Assembly (NCBI GenBank): GCA_028291485.1
Contig: JAQGHZ010000147.1
Span: forward strand, 1-6,179
Length of the DNA: 6,179 nt
From: Rubritepida sp.
GTDB lineage: Bacteria; Pseudomonadota; Alphaproteobacteria; Acetobacterales; Acetobacteraceae
Direction: 5' to 3'
The position numbers and the translations under genes are program-made. Of this stretch, positions 1 to 6,179 are shown one piece after another. How positions within the stretch are numbered: the stretch's first letter is position 1; each line of letters starts with the position of its first letter. The notes under the pieces were generated by a model that did no database searches, was not told the DNA's origin, and was given only the letters and a program-made list of their open reading frames with translations.

Positions 1-1102
<1,102 letters not shown>

Positions 1103-1108
1103 ACGACG

Positions 1109-1113
1109 CTCCT
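1109..1113 (-). promoter_or_regulatory. Ribosome binding site of sufB
   Basis: AGGAG on the minus strand, 6 nt before the ATG at 1102. It lies entirely in the 15-bp gap after the regulator's stop codon and fixes the sufB start. Confidence 0.8.
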
Positions 1114-1117
1114 AACT

Positions 1118-1576
1118 CTACTTAGCGACAATGTGGTGATGGGTCGGGAGGGGCAGGAACTCGCCGAGACAGCCCCCTCCCGTCAGATCGGCGACGGAGA
1201 TGTTCGCCAGCGCGTCCCGGATGGCCCGGTTCACCGGATCCCAGCGGCCTCGGACGGGGCAGCAATGCTCGCTCTCGCACCCGCCCGTGCTGCCTTCGAC
1301 GCAGGCGGTCAGTGCGATCGGGCCGTCGAAGGCGACGATCACCTCGGAGAGCTTGATCTGGGCGAGGGGGCGCGTGAGGCGATAGCCGCCGCGCGCGCCG
1401 CGGAGACCCTCGACGATGGTGGATTGCGCGAGGATCTTCAGCACCTTGGCCACGGTGGGCTCGGCCAGGCCGGTCCGCGCCGCAAGGCCCGGCGCGCTGA
1501 GAAGCGGCGCGTCGCTCTGTCCCATCCGGGAAAGCACGACCACCGCATAGTCGGTCAACCTCGAGAGCTTCAGCAC
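1118..1576 (-). CDS. Rrf2/IscR-family SUF operon regulator
   Basis: A 152-residue DNA-binding protein of the Rrf2 family, matching the type annotated as SUF system Fe-S assembly regulator. The N-terminus LKLSRLTDYAVVVLSRM is typical. A winged helix-turn-helix spans about residues 26-67 (SAPGLAARTGLAEPTVAKVL, then the wing RGARGGYRL). The cysteines Cys92, Cys100, Cys105 and Cys106 in TACVEGSTGGCESEHCCPV are the expected cluster ligands, with another at 136. E. coli IscR uses Cys92, 98 and 104, so ligation is similar but the spacing differs. I chose GTG at 1576 because AGGAG lies 7 nt before it and this puts the family's LKLSRLTDY right at the N-terminus; the nearby ATG at 1582 has only 1 nt to the same site. 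A much longer upstream frame exists but has no family similarity. It is the first gene of the suf operon, so autoregulation by cluster status is a reasonable inference. Confidence 0.92.
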   Translation of the reverse strand: MLKLSRLTDYAVVVLSRMGQSDAPLLSAPGLAARTGLAEPTVAKVLKILAQSTIVEGLRGARGGYRLTRPLAQIKLSEVIVAFDGPIALTACVEGSTGGCESEHCCPVRGRWDPVNRAIRDALANISVADLTGGGCLGEFLPLPTHHHIVAK

Positions 1577-1583
1577 CGCCATT

Positions 1584-1588
1584 CTCCT
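1584..1588 (-). promoter_or_regulatory. Ribosome binding site deciding the regulator start
   Basis: AGGAG on the minus strand. It ends 1 nt before ATG 1582, too close for normal initiation, and 7 nt before GTG 1576, which is ideal. It therefore favours a GTG start two codons inside the ATG frame. Confidence 0.6.
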
Positions 1589-1599
1589 GCGATGCACCC

Positions 1600-1628
1600 C
1601 AAATAGGACCAAAGGCGTCCAGTTTGAA
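1600..1628 (-). promoter_or_regulatory. Candidate suf promoter with internal dyad
   Basis: On the minus strand TTCAAA (1628-1623, 4 of 6 matches to the -35 consensus) is followed after 17 bp by TATTTG (1605-1600, 3 of 6 matches to the -10). The spacer carries GGAC-N7-GTCC (1606-1620), an inverted repeat exactly where a repressor would block RNA polymerase. The -10 match is weak and the dyad is short, so both the promoter and its use as an operator for the Rrf2-type regulator are inference. I could not match the dyad to the known IscR type 1 or type 2 sites. Confidence 0.3.
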
Positions 1629-1671
1629 GGGGCCGAGTCGCTTTCAGTCATGCTTTTCGGCAAAAAAACCT

Positions 1672-1719
1672 TTTGGCTCAAGGCATGGCTGGCGAGCCTT
1701 TGGCTCGACTTATGGCTGG
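1672..1719. repeat. Imperfect direct repeat, two 21-bp units, 27-bp period
   Basis: Units 1672-1692 and 1699-1719 both begin TTTGGCTC and end ATGGCTGG, agreeing at 17 of 21 positions. They lie in the 243-bp gap between the divergent regulator and hydrolase genes. Function is unknown; they could be paired protein-binding sites or a chance local duplication. Confidence 0.4.
1693..1707. other. Short perfect hairpin in the divergent intergenic region
   Basis: CGAGCC-TTT-GGCTCG, a 6-bp perfect stem with a 3-nt loop, sitting across the junction of the two direct-repeat units. No T-run follows on either strand, so it is not a classic intrinsic terminator. It would lie in the 5' leader of the hydrolase mRNA if transcription starts upstream of it. 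Confidence 0.35.
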
Positions 1720-1805
1720 GCTCCGAGGGTTGCCGCGTTGCAATCACCGCGATGGGCCCGCCGCCTTGCCGCACCCCGCCGCCCGACGCAATCTCCTCTC
1801 ACACA

Positions 1806-1812
1806 AAGGGAG
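1806..1812 (+). promoter_or_regulatory. Ribosome binding site of the alpha/beta-hydrolase
   Basis: AAGGGAG, 7 nt before ATG 1820. It rules out the longer in-frame start at 1673, which would add 49 residues with no family resemblance. Confidence 0.7.
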
Positions 1813-1819
1813 CCCCTGC

Positions 1820-2704
1820 ATGCCGAGCATCCGCACCGACGATGGCGTCGATCTCCATTACATCGAGGCCGGGTCCGGCACGCCGATGGTCTTCGTGCAC
1901 GAATTCGCCGGCGACGCGCTCTCCTGGGAGGCGCAGATGCGCTTCTTCGCCCGTCGCTACCGCTGCATCGCCTTTTTTGCCCGCGGCTACGCGCCGAGCG
2001 GCATCCCGACCGATCCGAAATCCTACAGCCAGGACCGCGCGACGGACGACATCGCCGCCGTCATCACGGCGCTGAAGCTGGCGCCGGCGCATGTGGTGGG
2101 CCTTTCGATGGGCGCCTTCGCGACGCTGCATCTCGGCCTGCGGCATCCACATCTCGCGCGCAGCCTCGTGGCCGCCGGCGTGGGCTATGGCGCCGAGCCG
2201 TCCAAGCGCACCCAGTTCCAGGCCGAGATCGACGGCTCCATCGCCAGGCTGCGTGAGATCGGGATGGAAAAATTCGCCACCATCTACGCGCACGGCCCGA
2301 CGCGCCTGGTCTTCGAGCAGAAGGACCCCCGTGGCTTCGCCGAATTCGAGGCGCAACTCGCCACCCATTCCACCGAGGGCGCGGCGCTTACCATGCAGGG
2401 CGTCCAGCGCGAGCGTCCCTCGCTCTTCGAGCTGGAGGCCGGATTCCGGAAGATGACGGTGCCGACCCTGGTCGTGGCCGGCGACGAGGACGATCCCACG
2501 CTGGATCCCGCCCTCTATCTCAAGCGCACCATTCCGGGCTCGGCGCTCGTGGTCCTGCCGAAATGCGGGCACACCATGAACATCGAGGATCCGGACGCCT
2601 TCAACCGCGCGGTGCTGGACTTCGTCACGGCCGTGGATTCCGGCTCCTGGCGCAACCGCATCCCGGCCAGCCTGTCGGGCGCGATCATCGCCGCGAAATC
2701 CTGA
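1820..2704 (+). CDS. Alpha/beta-hydrolase fold enzyme
   Basis: A 294-residue soluble hydrolase with no signal peptide. It begins with the family's strand pattern (IRTDDGVDLHYIEAGSGTPMVFVHEFAGD). The nucleophile elbow is GLSMG with Ser96. The acidic residue lies in GDEDD (221-225), most likely Asp224 or Asp225, and the catalytic histidine is His251 in CGHTMNIEDP. The usual oxyanion HG pair is HE here (His27-Glu28). RCIAFFARGYAPSG (48-61) is the typical strand-turn after it. The overall layout resembles 3-oxoadipate enol-lactonase and related esterases, but substrate cannot be read from the sequence. It lies 73 bp upstream of a flavin-dependent monooxygenase on the same strand, suggesting it acts on the same compound or its oxidation product. 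Fold and catalytic class are firm; substrate is unknown. Confidence 0.92.
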   Translation: MPSIRTDDGVDLHYIEAGSGTPMVFVHEFAGDALSWEAQMRFFARRYRCIAFFARGYAPSGIPTDPKSYSQDRATDDIAAVITALKLAPAHVVGLSMGAFATLHLGLRHPHLARSLVAAGVGYGAEPSKRTQFQAEIDGSIARLREIGMEKFATIYAHGPTRLVFEQKDPRGFAEFEAQLATHSTEGAALTMQGVQRERPSLFELEAGFRKMTVPTLVVAGDEDDPTLDPALYLKRTIPGSALVVLPKCGHTMNIEDPDAFNRAVLDFVTAVDSGSWRNRIPASLSGAIIAAKS

Positions 2705-2707
2705 TCG

Positions 2708-2737
2708 AAAGCTTCAATACCTTTACGACGAAGCTTT
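2708..2737. repeat. Perfect 8-bp inverted repeat before the monooxygenase gene
   Basis: AAAGCTTC (2708-2715) and GAAGCTTT (2730-2737) are perfect inverse complements separated by 14 bp. The repeat overlaps the candidate -35 of the monooxygenase promoter, so it could be a regulator-binding site. It also starts 4 nt after the hydrolase stop and could form a weak hairpin at the end of that mRNA, though only a few T residues follow. Confidence 0.5.
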
Positions 2738-2751
2738 TAAACGGCTAGACT
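2722..2751 (+). promoter_or_regulatory. Candidate promoter of the monooxygenase gene
   Basis: TTTACG (2722-2727, 4 of 6) and TAGACT (2746-2751, 4 of 6) are separated by 18 bp, in an unusually AT-rich 73-bp gap for this genome. A transcript would start near 2758, just before the ribosome binding site. The match is moderate. Confidence 0.35.
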
Positions 2752-2763
2752 TGGCGCATGCCC

Positions 2764-2770
2764 AGGGTGA
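2764..2770 (+). promoter_or_regulatory. Ribosome binding site deciding the monooxygenase start
   Basis: AGGGTGA, 7 nt before ATG 2778. It selects this ATG over the in-frame TTG at 2751, which would add nine residues, has no such site and lies inside the candidate promoter. Confidence 0.55.
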
Positions 2771-2777
2771 CCACCGC

Positions 2778-4106
2778 ATGAGCGCCAAGACACCGCAGAT
2801 CAAGCTCGGCCTTTCCATGGCCGGCTACGGCTATCACCACAGCGCCTGGCTGAGTCCCGACGTGCCGGCCGATGGCGTCAGCAGCTTCGACTTCTACCTG
2901 AACCAGACCCGCATCGCCGAGCGCGGCCTGTTCGACATGGTCTTCCTGGCCGATTTCGTCACCTTCTCGATGATCGACACGCCCAAGGGCGTGAACGGCC
3001 GCAGCGTGCGCGGCGGCAGCTTCGAGCCGCTGACCCTGCTCGCCGCCCTCGCGCCGATGACGAAGAATATCGGCCTGGCCTCCACCGCCTCCACCACCTT
3101 CGGCGTGCCCTTCCACGTGGCGCGCTCCTTCGCCTCGCTCGACCTGCTGAGCGGAGGGCGCGCCGGCTGGAACGTCGTCACCTCTTTCCAGGACGAGGAG
3201 GCGGTCAACTTCGGCTCGTCCGCCATCCTGGACAAAGCCTCGCGCTACGAGCGTGCCGAGGAGTTCGTCGACGTTGTCCTCGGCCTGTGGGACAGCATGG
3301 CGCCGGACGCCTTCACCTATGACCGAACCACCGGGATGCTCTTCGACCCGAAGAAGGTCCGCGCCCTCGACCATGTCGGCAAGCACTTTCAGGTGCGCGG
3401 GCCGCTCGGCGCGCCGCGTTCCGTGCAGGGCCGGCCCGTGATCTTCCAGGCCGGCGCCTCCGAGCACGGCCAGGAGCTCGCCGCCCGCACCGCAGACGTC
3501 GTCTATTCCGTGCAGCCCAGCCTCGCCGGTGCCGCGAAGTTCTACGAAGGCCTCAAGTCCCGCATGGCCAAGTACGGCCGCGAGCGCGACGACATGAAGA
3601 TCATGCCCGGCCTGCTTCCCGTCCTCGGCGGCACCGAGGCGGAGGCCCAATCCAAGTTCAGGGCCATGCAGGAGATGATCGACCCGCTGGTGGGGCTGCG
3701 CTACCTGAGCGCGCTCTTCGGTGACCTCTCGGACCATCCCATCGACGGGCCCGTCCCCGATCTCCGGAAGGACAAGGAACTCGCCACCCGCGCACAGATC
3801 ATCCTGAACCTGGCGCGCGAGAACAACTGGTCCATCCGCCAGCTCTATCAGCGCACGGCCATCGGCAACACGCACAACGTCGTCATCGGCACGCCCGAAC
3901 AGGTGGCGGACGTCATGCAGGCCTGGATCGAAGGGCGGGGCGCCGACGGCTTCAACGTCCTGCCGGCGCTCTCGCCGGTGAGCCTGACGGAATTCGTCGA
4001 TCAGGTGGTGCCGGTCCTGCAGAAGCGGGGCCTGTACCGCACCGAATATGAGGGCACGACCCTCCGCGCCAATCTGGGCCTGCCGGAGCCGCTCTCGGCG
4101 CACTGA
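2778..4106 (+). CDS. LLM-class flavin-dependent monooxygenase, NtaA/SnaA/DszA family
   Basis: A 442-residue cytosolic TIM-barrel monooxygenase that uses FMNH2 supplied by a partner reductase and O2. The length is normal for the nitrilotriacetate monooxygenase component A group. Visible family signatures are LFDMVFLADF (51-60), FEPLTLLAALAPMTKNIGL (82-100), ASTTFGVPFHVARSFASLD (104-122), SGGRAGWNVVTSF (125-137), RYERAEEFVDVVLGLWDSM (156-174), the FMN-site-like segment IFQAGASEHGQELAARTAD (222-240) and the C-terminal GFNVLPALSP (391-400). Known members oxidise nitrilotriacetate, EDTA, dibenzothiophene sulfone, alkanesulfonates or pristinamycin precursors, so the substrate cannot be named. No flavin reductase gene lies beside it, so it must borrow one. 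The upstream alpha/beta-hydrolase is the likely functional partner. The start is set by AGGGTGA. Family assignment is firm. Confidence 0.95.
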   Translation: MSAKTPQIKLGLSMAGYGYHHSAWLSPDVPADGVSSFDFYLNQTRIAERGLFDMVFLADFVTFSMIDTPKGVNGRSVRGGSFEPLTLLAALAPMTKNIGLASTASTTFGVPFHVARSFASLDLLSGGRAGWNVVTSFQDEEAVNFGSSAILDKASRYERAEEFVDVVLGLWDSMAPDAFTYDRTTGMLFDPKKVRALDHVGKHFQVRGPLGAPRSVQGRPVIFQAGASEHGQELAARTADVVYSVQPSLAGAAKFYEGLKSRMAKYGRERDDMKIMPGLLPVLGGTEAEAQSKFRAMQEMIDPLVGLRYLSALFGDLSDHPIDGPVPDLRKDKELATRAQIILNLARENNWSIRQLYQRTAIGNTHNVVIGTPEQVADVMQAWIEGRGADGFNVLPALSPVSLTEFVDQVVPVLQKRGLYRTEYEGTTLRANLGLPEPLSAH

Positions 4107-4322
4107 ACGCCTGAGGTGGCGCGGGTGATTTCAAGTGGGGCTTCGCCCCTCCGGCAAAATGCCATGCGACACAGGCGACTCCCCCGGACCGCTCCACCGC
4201 ATGCAGTGGGCTCGTGCTCGAAGTGGACAGCCCGCCAACCGGACACCGCCTGAAGTGATGCGGATGCGCGCGCCCAAGGTCCTGAAGGCGCAGAGCGCAA
4301 AGGTTCGGGGCGGTGCCAGGCG
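4107..4322. other. Spacer with no supported gene
   Basis: These 216 bp between the monooxygenase and the broken patatin gene hold only short frames without family character. A small hairpin lies near the left end. I see no promoter that I would defend. Confidence 0.5.
4137..4149 (+). terminator. Weak hairpin after the monooxygenase gene
   Basis: GGGGC-TTC-GCCCC, a 5-bp all-GC stem 30 bp past the stop codon. There is no T-run, so it is at best a poor intrinsic terminator or an RNA-end stabiliser. Confidence 0.25.
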
Positions 4323-5096
4323 TTGCGCGGACCGCTCTTTGCCCTGGCCGTCTGGATCTTCCTGATCGGCGCCTGCCAGACATCCCAGGTGCCGATGAAC
4401 GAGCCGCTGCCGATGGATGCGCAGGGCCGGCCGCAATTCGCTGGCGAGGCGGCGGCCGGAACCGCGAACTGCGCCGCCGTCGATAGCGACCTCATGGTCT
4501 TCCTGGCCTTCTCCGGCGGGGGCAAGCGTTCATAGGCCTTCGCTCACGGCGTACTGCGTGGCCTGCATGAAATCTCGGTGCAGCCGCCGGGCACCCCGCG
4601 CCGTACGATGCTGTCGGACGTCGACTACATTTCGGCGGTGTCGGGCGGCTCCTTTCCGGCGATGCACTATGGCATGAACCGGGAGCGCAGCTTCGAGACC
4701 TTCCCGCAGGAATTCCTCAAGGTCGACGTCAACGCCTACATCTACGGCATGGTCCTGATGCCATGGAATTGGGAGTGGCTGATCAATCCGCTCTACGGCA
4801 CCAACGACTACATGGCCGGCGTCTACGACCGGCTGATGTTCCGGGGCGCAACCTATGGCGACTAATGCGCTTCGCGTCCGTGCGCAGGCTTTCGAAGGCC
4901 GCAATGAAGGGGCCAGTTCGCCCGCGCCGACATGTCGGTCCAAGCCGCCGGGACCTTTGCTCAACCATCACGGTTCTCACAGCTGGCTGGGCCCGGGGAT
5001 TTGGGCAGTGTTGATAAGTTGGCGCGCGCTGAAATCGCACGCCGAGACGCTTCTCATCATTACCAGATGTTAGGGCGAAGCCACTGCTTTGTTTGA
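4323..5096 (+). pseudogene. Patatin-like lipoprotein phospholipase, broken by three stops and truncated
   Basis: One reading frame keeps clear patatin features but is interrupted by TAG 4533, TAA 4863 and TGA 4905. It opens at TTG 4323 with a lipoprotein signal peptide ending in the lipobox LIGAC (residues 15-19). Then come the glycine-rich oxyanion loop FSGGGKRS (63-70), AFAHGVLRGLHEI just after the first stop, and the nucleophile elbow DYISAVSGGS (101-110, Ser107). Good conservation continues to FRGATYGD (173-180). After the third stop the same frame still gives ADMSVQAAGTF and SRFSQLAGPGDLGSV, which resemble the middle of this family; that last part is less certain. The C-terminal half with the catalytic Asp-Gly motif is absent, replaced by AT-rich sequence. 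Intact relatives are envelope lipoproteins of roughly 400 residues with lipid acyl hydrolase potential. No good ribosome binding site precedes the TTG, so the original start may be lost. It is almost surely non-functional. Confidence 0.8.
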
Positions 5097-5262
5097 AAGA
5101 AATGATATTTAGATTGGGCTCTCCCATAACTCAACCGCAGTTGCTCGCACCGCAATTCGCAAAAAATTCTCTATTAAATCAACCCACCTTCGGAATGACG
5201 GTCTATTCTAATTGCTTGACAATGGCCTACAAGAATTTTGCAAAGCGGCACGAAGACGCGGG
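5097..5262. other. AT-rich segment upstream of the AraC-type regulator
   Basis: By hand count, 5101-5220 has 50 G/C in 120 bases, far below the surrounding coding DNA. It contains A-runs and TA-rich stretches such as TCTAAT (5207-5212), and no coding frame with family character. It joins the decayed patatin gene to the regulator and is either that regulator's control region, a recombination scar, or both. Confidence 0.55.
5216..5244 (+). promoter_or_regulatory. Possible promoter of the AraC-type gene
   Basis: TTGACA at 5216-5221 is a perfect -35 match. At 17 bp spacing the -10 position reads TGCAAA, only 3 of 6, so the assignment rests on the -35 box alone. Transcription would start about a dozen bases before the ATG. 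Confidence 0.25.
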
Positions 5263-6179
5263 ATGGGGGTACACGTGGACACCGGCATTGGTAAGGCGAA
5301 CTCCGTCGCATCGCTTGCATTTACCGATGTGGAGGATCTGGCAGCTGCTGTCAGCGACGCCAACATCAAGTTCCTGCCGATCGAGAGTGGCCCCTGCGAC
5401 GCCAGGATGACGATGATCAACATCAATGGACTTCGGATGCAGCGGGCGTCGATACCCCCGCACTCTTCGTTTGGCGCGGTCAACGCGGACCGGGTTGCGC
5501 TGCTTATGACGCTCGCTCAGCCCTGCGAGCCAACCCTGAATGGCCACGGGATCAATCGCTCGGACCTGATGATTCTAGGGCCTGGAACCGAACTTCACGG
5601 CGTGTGCCGTCGCCAGGAGAGCTGGGCGACCATATCCTTCGATGCCGGCGATTTCCATGCGCTCATGGAAGACCTGGGAATGTCCCGAATCCCCAGCGGG
5701 ATGCATCACATACTTCAGCCGCAGGCGGCTGAACTCATGACATTGTCGAACGGCGTGGCGGCGGCGGCAGACCTGATCGACAGCGTGCCGCAGCTGATCG
5801 AATCAACGGGCTTCGCTTCCGGCCTTGCGGACGCGCTTATGGACAACCTCTACCGCGTGCTGACCAGCGCGGCCGGCCGAGGCGATCCGCAGCGGCTCGA
5901 CAACAACAATCTCCGGATCGTCAGGGCCGCGGACGCCTTCATGCACGCGCACATCGCAACGCCCCTCTACACGGCCGACCTGTGCAAGGCGGTCGGCGTA
6001 TCGTCACGCCGGCTGCGCGCCGCCTTCGAAGCGGCTTGTGGAATCAGCCCCCACGCCTATCTGAAATCGCGCCGCCTTCATCTTGTTCGCAGCGCTCTCC
6101 GCGAGCATGTGGCGACCCCCCGCCTGGTGAAGTCCGTCGCCCTGGATCACGGTTTTTGGCACATGAGCAACTTTGCCCA
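5263..6179 (+). CDS. AraC-family transcriptional regulator (last residues beyond the edge)
   Basis: The frame is open from ATG 5263 to the window edge, giving 305 residues. The N-terminal part (about 15-135, from SVASLAFTDVEDLAAAV) looks like the AraC-binding-like ligand/dimerisation domain. The C-terminal HTH_18 domain starts near 219: the first helix-turn-helix is LYTADLCKAVGVSSRRLRAA (235-254) followed by GISPHAYLKSRRL (260-272), and the second begins at RLVKSVALDHGFWHMSNFA (287-305) and is cut just before its usual end, so about 20-30 residues are missing. The start is not firm: there is no strong ribosome binding site, an in-frame TTG lies at 5212 and a GTG at 5275. Codon use is more relaxed than in the left half (many third-position A/T), hinting at a separate origin. 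The target is unknown; it is not obviously linked to the hydrolase/monooxygenase pair, from which the pseudogene separates it. Confidence 0.9.
   Translation, partial: MGVHVDTGIGKANSVASLAFTDVEDLAAAVSDANIKFLPIESGPCDARMTMININGLRMQRASIPPHSSFGAVNADRVALLMTLAQPCEPTLNGHGINRSDLMILGPGTELHGVCRRQESWATISFDAGDFHALMEDLGMSRIPSGMHHILQPQAAELMTLSNGVAAAADLIDSVPQLIESTGFASGLADALMDNLYRVLTSAAGRGDPQRLDNNNLRIVRAADAFMHAHIATPLYTADLCKAVGVSSRRLRAAFEAACGISPHAYLKSRRLHLVRSALREHVATPRLVKSVALDHGFWHMSNFA

Noticed and set aside
1624..2256. Plus-strand frames overlapping the hydrolase start in other registers
   Set aside because: Arg/Ala/Pro-rich translations without motifs; the hydrolase frame has the catalytic residues and a ribosome binding site.
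2745..4103. A 452-codon minus-strand frame almost exactly opposite the monooxygenase
   Set aside because: It mirrors a well-recognised gene, has low-complexity His/Glu/Gly/Ala content and no recognisable domain.
4137..4250. A mobile or repetitive extragenic element after the monooxygenase
   Set aside because: Only very short hairpins (GGGGC-TTC-GCCCC and GGCA-AAA-TGCC) are present, with no second copy in the window to support a repeat family.
4001..4525. Minus-strand frames of 100-174 codons across the spacer and pseudogene start
   Set aside because: No family resemblance, and they overlap the monooxygenase end and the patatin signal peptide on the other strand.
4530..4538. Programmed readthrough or recoding of TAG 4533
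   Set aside because: No structural signal was seen, two further stops follow in the same frame, and the gene lacks its C-terminal half, so decay explains it more simply.
4932..5096. A 54-residue plus-strand ORF starting ATG 4932 as a separate small gene
   Set aside because: It has no ribosome binding site, shares the patatin pseudogene's frame, and its sequence resembles the middle of that family, so it is better read as part of the relic.

Overview
This window is GC-rich DNA with strongly G/C-biased third codon positions. It most likely comes from an alphaproteobacterium; a Roseomonas-like member of the Acetobacteraceae is a reasonable guess from the SUF locus, but the window holds no taxonomic marker that would settle it.

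Left part (1-1576, minus strand): the first two genes of a SUF iron-sulfur cluster assembly operon, read leftward out of the window. A small Rrf2/IscR-type regulator with a cysteine-rich cluster ligand region comes first, then after 15 bp and a good AGGAG site comes sufB, cut by the left edge after 367 codons. The regulator is placed to sense cluster status and control its own operon. A short dyad lies between possible -35 and -10 elements upstream of it.

Middle part (1820-4106, plus strand): divergent from suf are two enzyme genes, an alpha/beta-hydrolase (294 aa) and a luciferase-like flavin-dependent monooxygenase of the nitrilotriacetate monooxygenase A / SnaA / DszA type (442 aa). Together they look like a small catabolic module: FMNH2-dependent oxidation of an unknown substrate, plus hydrolysis of an ester, lactone or similar bond. 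No flavin reductase is present. The 73-bp gap between them holds a perfect 8-bp inverted repeat overlapping a plausible promoter, so the monooxygenase may have its own switch.

Right part (4107-6179): a decayed stretch. A patatin-like lipoprotein gene is broken by three stop codons in one reading frame (4533, 4863, 4905) and loses its C-terminal half. It runs into a locally AT-rich segment (about 5097-5250), followed by a plus-strand AraC-family regulator whose last few residues fall beyond the right edge. This regulator has more relaxed codon use than the left half, which suggests a different history.

I found no RNA gene, CRISPR array, complete insertion sequence or phage gene. Nothing here is convincingly a new biological system. 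The best leads are the operator-like inverted repeats and the pseudogene / AT-rich junction.
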